From positions 37,245,691 to 37,309,690 of the forward strand of contig NC_135357.1 of assembly GCF_051622035.1 (NCBI RefSeq): DNA of 64,000 bases, written 5' to 3'. Origin of the DNA: Arctopsyche grandis (taxonomy: Eukaryota; Arthropoda; Insecta; Trichoptera; Hydropsychidae). Made by a program: the position numbers and the translations under genes. Under the pieces are notes generated by a model that saw only the letters and a list, made by a program, of their open reading frames with translations, was not told where the DNA came from and searched no databases. This document shows positions 1 through 11,700 of the stretch, piece by piece (within the stretch, counting starts at the first letter, position 1; each line of letters opens with the position of its first letter).

Positions 1-2832
1 AAAATTGAAAATCTGCAAATAGAAATGAAAAAAAACCAAATACAGATGCTCGGCATAAGCGAAGCTAGATGGCCTGGAGCAGGAAAAACGATGCATTGCA
101 ATGGATATACGACTTACTACTCGGGATCGCTTGACGGCACTCATAAGAATGGTGTTGCTGTGATTCTGGAAGACGACATCAGTAAAAGTGTGAGAAACTT
201 TATTCCGTTATCTGAACGAGTCATGATGATACAATTAGCAGGAAAACCTATAAATGTTAACATAATACAAGTGTATGCCCCCACTTTTGATAAAGAAGAA
301 AATGAGATTGAAGAATTTTATCAACAAATCAAAGAATTGATGACATATACGAAAAAACATGATGTTAACATTATAATGGGAGATTTCAACGCCAAAGTTG
401 GAGACGAAGAAACAATGGGTATAACTGGTCGCTTCGGACTTGGAGAAAGAAATGAGAGAGGAGACAGACTAGTTCAGTTTTGCCAGGAAGAGCAGTATGT
501 TATCTTGAATACTTTCTTTAAGCTACCTAAAAGAAGATTATACACATGGAAATCCCCAATGGACTGTCCTGATAATATTGTGCGAAACCAAATTGACTTT
601 ATTTTGATAAACAGTAGATTTAAAAATAGTATAAAATCGGTGAAAACCTACCCTGGTGCAGACGTGGCATCCGATCATAATCTACTTTGTGGGAAATTGA
701 AGATAAGACTGAAAAAGATTTTAAGAGCATCAAAACCTAAACCAAGATTGGATTTAGAGCTGCTTAAAAATCTTACGATCCACGAACAATTTACAAAAGA
801 TCTCAATAAAAATTTTAAACAAAAATGTATTGAAGAAAATAGTAATGTAAACTTAAAGTGGGAAGGTATGAAATCAGCAATGACCCAATCTGGGAAAAAG
901 TTTCTTGAAACAAATCAAATAATTAATAAAAAACAACCTTGGATGACGGATGAAATTATACATTTAATGGAAGAACGTAGAAAACACAAACATAATAATC
1001 CAACACAATATAAAAATATTCACCGCCAAATTCAAAGGAAAATTAAAGAAATCAAAGAAAAATGGATGGAAAATAAATGTAACGAAATTGAAAAATTACA
1101 AGAAAAACACGACGAATTTAACGTACATAAAAAACTAAAAGAAGCAACAGGATCATTCAGAAAAAAAGATTTCATACTCCTTAGGAATAAAGATGGAAAA
1201 ATCATTTTAAATATGGATGAGAAGAAATCAGAATGGACCGAGTACACAAAATTGCTCTTTAAAGACAATAGAGAAACCGGAGGGCATATTGAAGATCCAG
1301 AAACGGGACCATATATATTGAAATCCGAAGTGGAACATGCTATAAAACTAGCAAAGAGTCGGAAAGCTACTGGACCGGATCTGATTCCTGCCGAATTTCT
1401 CAAGTTATTGGACGACGATAACATAGAAAATCTAACAAAACTCTATAATAAAATATATTTATCAGGCGAAGTACCTAGCGATTGGTTACAATCCATATTT
1501 ATCCCGTTGCCCAAAAAGAGTAACGCGAGGACGTGTAGCGACTTCAGAATAATTAGCCTAATGAGTCACACATTGAAGATCCTACTAAAGATAATACAGG
1601 GCAGAATTTACTCACGGTGTGAAGAGGCGATTAGCAGAGAGCAGTTTGGGTTCAGACAAGGCTTGGGTACCCGAGAGGCCCTTTTCTGTATGAAAACACT
1701 ACTCCAAAGATGCAGAGAAGTCCGTAAACCTGTGTACATCTGCTTTATAGACTTTGAAAAGGCCTTTGACCGTGTCCAACACGCTCGCCTGATGGAAACA
1801 TTAAAAAATATTGGCCTGGATGACAGAGATGTCAGATTGCTACGAAATATTTATTGGAATCAGACTGCAGTAGTACGTGTCGATGATCAATTCACTGATG
1901 AGATTCCTATAGAACGGGGCGTCAGGCAAGGATGCATCCTATCACCTACTCTTTTTAACACCTACACCGAATCCATCTTCCACGATGCTCTCCAAGAGGC
2001 GGAGGGCATCAAGGTGGGCGGCGAGACGATCACCAATATAAGATATGCTGATGACACGGCACTAGTCGCTGAAAATTTAGCAGACCTGCAAAGATCTCTA
2101 GACCGTGTACATCAAGAAAGCAATCGAAGAGGTCTGCGCATAAATCTAAAGAAAACAAAATTTATGATAGTAGATAGAATGCAAACAGACACCGGGAATC
2201 TAACCTTGGATGGAGAGGTGATAGAAAGAGTAAAAAGATTCAAATACCTGGGTACCTGGCTGAATGAAGAGATGGACCCAGATGAAGATCTAAAAATCCG
2301 CATCGAGATGGCTAGAACAGCATTTGTAAAAATGAAGGCGGCCCTTACAAACAAGCATCTCAATCTTCATACGCGGTTGAGATTCGCGAAGAGCTACGTC
2401 TGGACAGTATTACTACACGGATGTGAGACGTGGACTCTGAAAACCAAGATGATCAGCCGCATTGAAGCTTTTGAGATGTGGGTCTATAGGCGTATGCTGA
2501 AGATTCCGTGGACCAAAAAGATATCAAACGAAGCTGTCCTCGGCATGATGGGGAGAGGCAGGGAACTTGTTTCTGTCATCAAGCGGAGAAAGATGGAGTA
2601 CCTCGGACACATGATACGGGGTCCAAAATACGAATTTCTCCGTTTGATAACCATGGGGAAAATAGAAGGAAAAAAATGGATTGGCAGGAAAAAGTTATCT
2701 TGGCTTCGAAACATGCGCATGTGGACCGATATGAGCGCCGAAGAGCTGTTCCGAGCCGCTGAAGACCGATGCGGATATATTCAAATAATCGACGAGGTGG
2801 TCGCCAACGTCCGGATGCGGACAAGGCATTAA
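1..2832 (+). mobile_element. RTE-type LINE, endonuclease-reverse transcriptase ORF (5' end outside window)
   Basis: One uninterrupted reading frame runs from base 1 to the stop at 2832. The first ATG in view is at 25, but the frame is open upstream of it, so the start lies off the left edge. The N-terminal part is an apurinic-like endonuclease with the catalytic motifs MGDFNAK (about residue 117 counting from 25) and SDHNLL. A basic linker follows, then a reverse transcriptase with FIDFEKAFDRVQH, GVRQGCILSPTLFN and YADDTALVAE boxes. The C-terminal thumb-like region (HGCETWTL, MLKIPW) is typical of RTE/'craniofacial development protein 2-like' insect LINEs. The frame is followed by a short AAG run and AT-rich 3' sequence. 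No stop or frameshift is visible, which suggests a recent insertion. Assignment to RTE rather than a neighbouring clade is by motif style only. Confidence 0.88.
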
Positions 2833-2928
2833 CAAGAAGAAGAAGTTTGTGTCCTTTTGATTTTTGTATTTTGTCGATTTTATATGCTAAAAAAATCAAT
2901 TCACTATATTAAAAAAAAATTATACTTT

Positions 2929-3090
2929 CTCGAGAATTCTCGAGAATCTCGAGAAACAAAAAAGAAAATCTCGAATTCTCGAGATTCAAGTATTTCGAGA
3001 AAATGAGATTCTCAAATCTCGAGATCCAAATATTCCTAGAAAATGAGATTATCGAATCTCGAGAATCAAAAAATGTCGAGAAATCACAAC
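2929..3090. repeat. CTCGAG-rich tandem repeat, about 40-bp unit
   Basis: CTCGAG occurs at 2929, 2939 and 2948, then at 2978, 3018 and 3058, the last three spaced exactly 40 bp apart. Within the 40-bp units the text 'GAAAATGAGATT' recurs. The block is AT-rich outside the palindromic cores and lies between the LINE end and the next, older LINE. Confidence 0.7.
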
Positions 3091-4650
3091 CTCTAGTATA
3101 GGCGTCCTAGAAACCTGAAATTGTCTATATGCTATCAAAAGGTTTATATACCAAAACTTTCACATTTTTTAACTCTATTGTATTAAATGATTTTTCCATC
3201 ATTATCATCACTGAGACCTGGCTTCATCCCTCTATTAGGAATGGTGAGTTGTTTAACACTAATTACTTGGTTTTTATGCATGACCGTGTCTTTCGTGATG
3301 GTGGTGTCTTGTTCGCCATTAATAACAGAATATTGTCTCAGTGCAAACGCTTGTACTTCCTAGAAACTGTTATTGAGGATATATGTATGGCTAGAGGTCG
3401 TATTCGGCGTTGCCATTTTGTTTTCTGTGTTGTGTATTTTCCGCCTGATTTATCCAATATTAGTATTAATTTATTTTTTGAAAAGCTCATGCACAATTCC
3501 CGCTATTTGATTGATAAAAATGTGATTATTATGGGAGACTTTAAGCCCAACTGTTATCCCAACATTAAAGCTGATATTGAATTACATATTGATGTTTTTA
3601 ATCTAAATCAGATCAACACAGTATCTAACAATTATGGTCAAATGCTTGATACATTTTGGTAATCATCATATTCATCTAGTCGGGTCTGACCCCTATCAAA
3701 GATATCTGTTTTAATGATCTTATCAACTGCTGATTGAAGTGCACTTTACAATAATTCTGATCAGGTAGATAATGCACTTAGATAATGGCCGTGTATCGTG
3801 TGTTATATGATTATTTTGATTATTTCTTTCTCAATAGAGTATAGCTCTGAGTCATCTATTAGAAAGTACCCACCCTGGTACAGTTCTGTAACTATTAGAA
3901 TTGTGGCAACTCCAAGGTACTGGCCGTAAAACCATCGGCTGGCTAGCGCTTCACCGGTAAGCAAAGACTTCCTTCCCGGCTGTCAAAATAAATGGTTGTA
4001 CATTACCAACACAGTCGTCTCACTCGCCCTACCCCCATAGAATCATAAGGAAAAAGCACGTGGTGGGGATCTGATTTCGTTCAAACCCAATTGAAATCTC
4101 TGATCGATACTATCCATTCTACATATGTTGGTGAATGTGTTTCACAAATAAGGTTTTGCCCCAAAAAATTTTGGAGATTGATAAACTCCAAGCGGAAGAC
4201 TGTGCTCCCTTTCATCTATGCATGATAATAGAGATGTTGAGTTTGTTGGTCATCAGAGTATTTTTGCTTAAAAATTGTTCAGGGATAGGATGATGTACTA
4301 GTTGTACTAGATCATGAATTTTTCCCTACTAATGACACATTTTCCTTTTCTTCTTCTCTGTCTATTGATTTAATTGATACTATTGTAAGACAGGGAATGT
4401 ATGTTGACCGTATCCCGGTCTAACGAAACACGTGTTGTGTAGTTTGAAAGAGGATATTAATTTTTGTTCAATGGGTACAATGGTTATTGTATGTACGAAG
4501 AGGTTTCTTCGGAGATGTGATCTGTTTGAACTCCAGAGGCTCACTCTGCCGGTGGAGGTTGCTGCGTTGCTTTATAAACGTTTTGGGTTGAAGTGTGTCG
4601 TGTGCACATCTTTTGTTCTTGGTACTCGCGCTGCCCTAGTTATGTTTTAT

Positions 4651-4678
4651 GGGTTCATACGCCTGGACGTATGAACCC
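4651..4678. repeat. Perfect hairpin, 11-bp stem and 6-base loop
   Basis: GGGTTCATACG at 4651-4661 is the exact reverse complement of 4668-4678, with loop CCTGGA. A further copy of 'atgggttca' follows at about 4691. It lies in the unassigned stretch inside the old LINE. Confidence 0.6.
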
Positions 4679-4867
4679 GTTCGTGGTTTTTATGGGTTCA
4701 GTGAGTTCTTCCTTTGTTTCCAAGACACGTGTATAGAAACACGTGTCGACCTTTTGACGAGGCGAGCGTGTGCCATGCGTTAATGACTTTCCTAGATATG
4801 TGTCGCAGTGACCTGATGAGATCATTTCAGTTGTACTATATGCCTACACTATTGATATTGAATATGT

Positions 4868-5029
4868 TGTGGCGGCTCGCTTATACGACATGGTCGAGTT
4901 TGGTTGCCTTCCTGCGAGTGGGGACCAACCCGGCTGGGTTCGGAGAGCTACTACTCACTCTGTCTTCAGCTGTCATATAATAAACACGTGCATTAACATG
5001 CCAGTCGTCTCATTCGTTCATCCTCCATA
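4868..5029 (+). repeat. Left LTR of the miniature LTR element
   Basis: It begins TGTGGCGG and ends CCTCCATA, and matches 5811-5972 over its full length. It contains an AATAAA-like 'ATAATAAAC' stretch towards its right end. Confidence 0.85.
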
Positions 5030-5810
5030 CTGGTGACCCCCGACATCGAGCCACGCAGCCTCGATCAATTTCAACATGCCGCTCATCCCATGCCGCTCAT
5101 CCCTGCCTCGCCGAGTCAGGCGGGAGAAGCTACCCGCCGCGCCCCCATCGCCATCAACACGCGTCGCGGCCCGCGGGTGACAATAAACGAGCAGATACGG
5201 CTACCTACCTACCTACCTACCTACCGACGTCCAGCCACAACGTCGACGACAGGTGCTTTTAAAAAATGGGGGAGCGAATGAGACGACGATCTTGACAGCT
5301 GGATGTGGAGTCATGCGCGATCCACTACACATAGAACGGTATTCCAGCACCACAAGACATACACCACCTCAGCACCATCATCATCATCATCATCATCAAG
5401 GCCCCGTCCGTCCCCACGAGCGTCGTCACGCCGAGACGGGCGGTAGCCCTACAACACCTCCACGAGCCACAACGACTCACAGTCCAGCTCGGAGTATCAT
5501 CAACCACATCGATGCCCCTGCCGCCCCCGCCGCCCCACCAACCGACATCAGCCTCGGAAGAGCGGCGCCGCCGCAGCATCGCATCGCGCGACCATCGGAC
5601 CACCCACCGTCCTGCTCGCGACGTCACCGCCCTCGAATCTACCGACCATTCAGGGCGGTACACCTATGTACACAGCGGATGACCCACGTCAACATTTTTT
5701 TTTTTCTCCCCACGTAATAATTTTTTCTCTTTGTGTAACAATAATTTTTTTTCTTTTGTAAAATTTGTTTCTTTGTAATTTTGGTATCGCTGATGCTGGG
5801 GGGGGAGTGA

Positions 5811-5972
5811 TGTGGCGGCTCGCTTATACGACATGGTCGAGTTTGGTTGCCTTCCTGCGAGTGGGGACCAACCCGGCTGGGTTCGGAGAGCTACTACTCA
5901 CTCTGTCTTCAGCTGTCATATAATAAACACGTGCATTAACATGCCAGTCGTCTCATTCGTTCATCCTCCATA
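5811..5972 (+). repeat. Right LTR of the miniature LTR element
   Basis: Same 162 bp as 4868-5029. It follows a poly-purine tract and is followed by the ATGT target duplication, after which the host LINE resumes in the RT region. Confidence 0.85.
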
Positions 5973-7490
5973 ATGTTTTTTCTAGACTGAAGGCTTTGCG
6001 TTCATGTGGTCCAGACATGATCCCTGATTTCATTCTGAAAGGCTGAGCCCCTTCTTTTCCTACGTTGTGAAAATGCTCTCGGATTTTTCCTATTCATAAA
6101 GGGGGCGAAAAATCCAATATTGGAAATTACAGACCTCTTTCTTATCCAGTCCTGCTATAGTCTTTGAGCTCAAACTTTGTAACTATATATGGAACTATTT
6201 TCAACGTTTTGTGTTGGATGAGTAGCATGCTTTTTGACCTGGACGCTCAGCTGTCACGAATTTGTTTGATTTCAGTAATTGTGTTTACTGTTCTTTGAAC
6301 CATCATAACTAAGTCCATGTAATTTATACTGATTTCCATAAAGCCTTTGATAAGCAGAATCATATCATATTGCAGTTGAAAATGTTCGCGTATGGATTTT
6401 TTGACAGATTGGTGCAGTTTTTTAAATCCTATCTTATGAATCGTCAAAAGTTCGTCGTCTTCTATTCTACCTCTCTCGTTCCCATATCTACATTGCTGCT
6501 GTATATGTTGCTGACTCCGGGGTTCCCCAAGGTATACACTTGGTCAATTGTTGCTTTTCACTGTATGCGGATGATTTAAAACTCTATTTGTGTATATATG
6601 TATGTATATTCTGCGATCATGCGAACTTTTTCAAAATTATTTAAATACTCTTCACGGTTGGTCTTTGACTAACCGTTTGCTTCTCAATGTCTCCAAATAT
6701 AAAGTAATGTGTTACTCTAGATCTAGATATATCCCTTTTTGTACTTTTCCTTATCTTATTGGTAATTCTGAATTTAACTGGGTTGAATCTGCTGTTGATC
6801 TTGGGGTTACATTTCAGAGTCACCTCAGTTTCTCCAGTTACATTGATTCTGTGTGTTGCTCAGCTTTAAAGACGGTTCAAAGGTTTGTTTTTCGTAATTC
6901 CCGGCATTTCTAAAATCCTACTGTTGTGAGGCTGTTGTACAATCTCTGGTGAGAAGTATCATGGAGTATGCTTCTATGATCTGTAGTCTTTCAGACAAAA
7001 CTCAGTCTATTAAGCTTAAGCTTATCCAAAGACGTTTTCTCCGGCTTATATATGGGATTTACCCATATTTACTTCCTTTAAGATGTGTCATGGTTATGGT
7101 TTGCTACACATTTCGCTTGAGCACAGGAGAAGTGTTAGAAGCCTTATTTAGTTCTTCTTTTCTATATTTTGAGGTTTTATCTCATGTCAGGTTATTCTGG
7201 GTGAGATTGGCCTTCATGCTCCGGAGAGTTTGGTCTAGACCCGCCAACGTCCCTTATCTCATATTCCTCAGGCAAGAATCGCGGCATATTTTAATTCACC
7301 CATTCTAAGTTAACCAGCAGCATGGACTTGCTAGATAAACTGATTTTCATTGGAACGGTTCTGTATGTTTATTTTTTTAATGTATAATATGTGCTTATTT
7401 ATAATTTTTTATTTCTGTTTCTTGATCTGTGTAGTGCACTCGTCATGAGTGTACATGATTAATTGCAAATAAATAAATAAAATAAATTTT

Positions 7491-8762
7491 TATCGTACAG
7501 AATTTTGGCACACATGCTCTACAATATTTGTACCATAGATTGTAAATTGGACAATTCGTTCCATAAAATTGGACAATCTATGTATTATAAACGATATAAA
7601 TCTTTTTAATCACGATATACATACATACATACATTATATACATACATATATGCTTCGCATTTGTTTTTTGATGATTAACATTATTATTTTTTATCATAGT
7701 ATTATTTTATTTTTTACTATTTTATTATTTTTTATTACTTTATTATCCTTATTATCTTTATTACATTTTTATTATTTTGAATGTATTGTCATTTTAATTT
7801 TTTGCTTTTTGTAATTACATATCTTACTTTATTGTTATTTTTATTTCTTGCTTCTTAATGTTGAAATCACCTATTTGTGAAAATTCTATAATGGTTTTTT
7901 TATTTTAATTATTATAATTATTATTTTTTGTTAACAATTTTGTAAAATTGAAAAGAAAAAACTGTAGATTTTCCTATTAAATAAATATATAAAATCATGG
8001 TTCGAAACGATTTGGAAACTCGTCGGTCATATCATTCACATCATCATAATATAATTTTTGTTTGAAAATATATTATCTGTCTGATAGCTTATTTGATAAG
8101 GATTTGATTATATCATATACATGCATACATATGCTATGTATATATATCTACATATATGCATTGCATATCATTGTCATTTCATATCGAGTATTCATACGGT
8201 GTTCATACTTGGATTTGGATTTGGACAGGATTTATTCAGAATCAAAGGTACGATTATAGTGTAATCAAAAATGAATACTTACAATGTTTAGAAAGAACCT
8301 CAATATCATATGTTATGACTTATACCTCCCGGATCCTAATTCAAAACGGTTTTGTCCCCTTTTATCACACATTTGAAGATTGACTGAATATGAGATGCAA
8401 GTAACCCGGGAATTTTGGAAATTTAATATCAATACGATATTTATAATCATTCTAAAAACATAATTTTAACGCATACATTTACACTATTAAATATATATGT
8501 AGATTCGCAATTAAAATCCTTGACATTGTAATATTGCTGCGCCGTTTTGTGAAATGATTGTTATTTTTGTTTAAACAAAGAAAATAATATAATTAATTTA
8601 ATTTTTTTTTTTGATTTTTCTCAGGATAATTTATTCCCACCCAAAATTCCCGGGGAAGAATTCGCGATTTTCCCGACCGTGTATCTCTTTTTGAAGTTCG
8701 CATTATCACACAGAAATTATATTAAGTGAAAAGCATAATAATATAAAAGAAAACATCGAGCG
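7491..8762. other. AT-rich spacer upstream of the STAND-ankyrin gene
   Basis: Mostly A/T homopolymer and TATTTT-type sequence with TACATA microsatellite scraps (7620-7660, 8110-8165). No coding region is convincing. A short inverted pair at 8405-8418 and 8641-8654 (CCCGGGAATTTTGG) suggests a roughly 250-bp MITE ending about 110 bp before the gene start. No clear TATA box or initiator could be chosen in such AT-rich sequence. Confidence 0.6.
8405..8654. mobile_element. Possible MITE with 14-bp terminal inverted repeats
   Basis: CCCGGGAATTTTGG at 8405-8418 is the exact inverse of 8641-8654. The interior is AT-rich and non-coding. I could not find a matching target duplication, so the class is unknown. 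Confidence 0.4.
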
Positions 8763-11700
8763 ATGACAATGGATAAGTCTTACAATTTCAATTTAGTGTT
8801 TGTCAAATCAATTGAGGATAAATCAAAAACATTCGAAAAGCATTCAAATAAATCATCAGAGGGGAATGGAATCAAGAAGCTGATAAGAATTGGTTCGTAC
8901 GAACCGATAAAATCTTTCATCGGACGACAGAAAGAATTGAAGCAATTACATGCGTCCCTTCAGAAATGTCCAGTAGTAATTTTCTCCAAAGAAAGTATTG
9001 GAAAAACCCAGCTGGTCAAGATGTACGCGCGTTCAAAGGAAAGCTTTTATACAAATATTGTATTTATTGGTGCTAACAAGGAAGAGGAATCGTTTAAAAA
9101 GTGGGCCGATCATCATGAAGATTTGCAAAATGGCGCTAACGCTGAGAAACACGTCGAAACTGTCGTTGAAGGTGTATATGGAAGTTTGAGTTGTAACGAG
9201 CATACTTTAGTAGTGTTTGACGATGCGAGAAAATACGCTGATGTTAAAAAATTTCTACCGAATTGCGTACAAAACGTTTTCGGATTGCATATTTTGATTA
9301 CGACACAAAGTCGAGAATGGGCATCGGATAGTGGTGTAGACATTATTTATTTGAACGAAATCAGCGAAGGAGAAGTTATGGACTTTGCAAGGGAGGCTTT
9401 GCAAGATGAAAGCGAAGAACACATAAAAATGCTAGTGAGTAAATTCAAAGATAATCTTTCATTTTTGACCCAATCTATCGATTTTATTGAAATTCAAAAA
9501 CAGGCAGGTGACAAATCAGGTATAAAAAGTTATTTAAAATTGTACGATCAACGCAATGGAGTTGTGCCTGATAGTAAAGAAGTTCCATTTCGCAATACCT
9601 TGCAAAATGGCGATTATAAGTCGTTTGAAGAAATTGTAACAGAAAAACGTGACGATGATGATCGTGGTGCCATTTTACGTTCCGCTGCTGAAAACCAAGG
9701 CACAAAAGCTATAGAAGCTCTTTTCAATTGTGGATTTCGTGCTAATGATGCTGATGTTAATAGAAAAACTCTATTGCACTATTGCGCTGCTGCAGGGAAC
9801 GTTGATGCAATCAAGAAACTTGTCAGCATGGGAGTTGATGTAAATGCTCTGGATGATGAAGAAAAGAGTCCATTACATTACGCAGTCCTTAGCAACAACT
9901 GTGAAGCCATTACAATACTATTAAATAAAGGAGCAAAGGTCAATGCTGTTGATTTCCAAAATGTGACACCGCTTATCAGTGCTACAAGTTTGGATAACTT
10001 TAAAGCGGTTAAGATACTCGAAGAAAATAAAGCTAATATGAGTGTGGTCGATGGAAGCAAAAGAACTTTGCTTCACATCGCAGCTTCTACTGGAAACGTT
10101 GATTTGATAAAATTCTTCTTGAAAAAGGGATCTAATCTTAGAGCTGTAGATGAAAGCGGTCTGTCTCCATTGCACTATGCGGCGATTAATGGTAATGTTG
10201 AAGCGATTCGTTTGTTAAAAGAAAAAGGATCAAATTTGAATGAAGTGGATGAAGATGGCAGGACTCCAATGCATGAAGCTGCTTTAAATGATAATACTGA
10301 TGCTTTGAAAGTATTCTTGGATATGGGTGTGGATTCTAATGTGGCCGATGAACATGGAATAACTCCGTTACACAATGCAGCTCTTAAAGGCAATATTGAA
10401 GCATTAAAATTACTTCTAGATAGTGGAGCCGAAGCAAATAAAACCGATTCGAATGGTATTACACCTTTACATTTTGTGGCGTCATATGATAATGTCGAGG
10501 CAATAAGGACACTCAAAGACAACGGAGCTAATCTAGACCAAGTCAACAAAGATGGCTCGACTCCTTTACATTGTGCTGCATTTGAAAACAATTTAAGTTC
10601 AATCAAAGTACTATTGGAAATGAAGGCGAATCCGAATGTGAAGAATAAAAACGACCTAGCTCCTCTTCATTGTGCCGGATTTGAAAACAATCCGGAAACT
10701 CTCAAGATACTTTTAATAAATGGAGCAGATGCAAATATAAAGGACAAGGACGGTTCCACGACTTTGCACCACGTCGCATACAAAGGTATTGTACAGACTC
10801 CAGGGATGTTCAACTCGAGAGCACCCCGGAAGTCGGTTTCTTAGAAGCTCGTGGTAAGCGTGGGCGGGGCTGGTTTCCTCCAAGGGATCCACAGGTCGTC
10901 GTCTGCGGTCTGGTCTCTGCTGCTGTCGGCTCGGCTCGATGTATATCTCTCTCTCTCTCGTACAGTGTGCGTAAGTGAGGGTGATACGGGACAAAGGCGG
11001 GAAATTGAATAGTAATGAAAACAGGTTATAATTCTGTTTGTATGGTGACTGTATTATATATATATATGTATATACAGAGATCAAGCAGGGGGGACAGAAA
11101 AGGGGGGGGGGGGGAGTCCGACTTGAAATTAGCGCGCACGTGTTCAAGAGGTTATGGTAACCTCACTCAACCACGTGGCTCCGTGATCTGACTTCGACGA
11201 AGAGAGACCAGGAATTCCTCACTTCTCACCGGACGTATACTGAAGCTGTACTTCCAGTATCGTCTGCCGATCAAGGCTGAGCTGATCGGGACTCGGTGGT
11301 GGGAACCAACTCGGTAGCGAACAGAGATGTTCACTCGACCGACGCGGAAAACGAATAGGGGGCGGGGACGCGCGCTCGGCGCCGATCTCCCTCCAAAACG
11401 GCTCCTTTGGTCGTAACGCCACGAAAGCTGACCATGAAGACTTGGTCGGAACATACTCCCCCCGTTGGAAGTCAGAGGATCGAATTCCAAAACAAACAAG
11501 AATTAATGGTGCACAAGCGACTAATGAAATACACAAAAACCAAGCAAATAAGCAAAAAAATAACAAAAAAACAAAAAACAACACAACAAATAACCCAGTC
11601 AGCAAACAAAATAACATTAGTCCATCGTCAATTTCCCATCCTACATAAGCAGCTGACTAAGCCGGCAAGAAACAAACAAAAAATAGACAAACAAACAACC

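Larger units (their letters stand above)
4868..5972 (+). mobile_element. Miniature LTR retrotransposon (TRIM-like), young
   Basis: Two direct repeats of 162 bp (4868-5029 and 5811-5972) look identical throughout. They are flanked by ATGT at 4864-4867 and 5973-5976, a 4-bp target duplication. The internal part is only about 781 bp. It opens with a primer-binding-like CTGGTGACCCCCGACA just inside the left LTR, and a purine run ending GGGGGGGGGAGTGA lies just before the right LTR. The middle is GC-richer than its surroundings, holds a CTAC run (about 5211-5224) and a CAT run (about 5373-5398), and shows no recognisable gag or pol domain. The element sits inside the older LINE. Identical LTRs imply recent insertion. 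As a non-coding LTR element it must have been moved by proteins of a relative elsewhere. Confidence 0.85.
3110..7490 (+). mobile_element. Decayed Jockey/CR1-type LINE, interrupted by a miniature LTR element
   Basis: Pieces of a non-LTR retrotransposon lie in order on the plus strand. At 3129-3662 there is an endonuclease fragment (ITETWLHPS, GGVLFAI, IIMGDF). At 5975-6050 the RT begins again just after the inserted LTR element (LKALRSCGPDMIPDFILKG). At 6340-6575 and near 6580 there are RT pieces including FHKAFD and YADDLKLYL. At 6590-6913 the thumb reads WSLTNRLLLNVSKYK and DLGVTFQSHLSF. At 6949-7060 there is the QRRFLRLIYG region. The element ends in an A/T-rich (AAAT)n tail near 7466-7490. 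Many stops and frameshifts show that it is old. The stretch 4400-4790 does not read as LINE and may be another, unidentified insert. The clade is a judgement from the RT thumb motifs. Confidence 0.75.

Noticed and set aside
2929-3090. CRISPR-like regular repeat
   Set aside because: Eukaryotic setting, no distinct spacers, units diverge gradually; a plain tandem repeat fits better.
4432-4980. Two 80-88-codon plus-strand frames
   Set aside because: One runs into the LTR, the other crosses the hairpin; neither resembles a protein family.
5253-5717. Overlapping 154- and 112-codon frames on opposite strands
   Set aside because: Lie inside the miniature LTR element and are driven by CAT repeats and GC-rich text; no domain.
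7569-7814. 81-codon frame rich in I, L, F and Y
   Set aside because: Composition artefact of TTATTT-rich DNA.
8763-10789. STAND-ankyrin gene as bacterial contamination
   Set aside because: It is embedded between insect transposons and carries an insect BEL/Pao insertion with target duplication, so it is in the insect genome whatever its origin.
10713-11617. Several 100-140-codon frames on the minus strand, repeated at 14280-15097
   Set aside because: They lie in the two LTRs of the BEL/Pao element and are duplicated with it.
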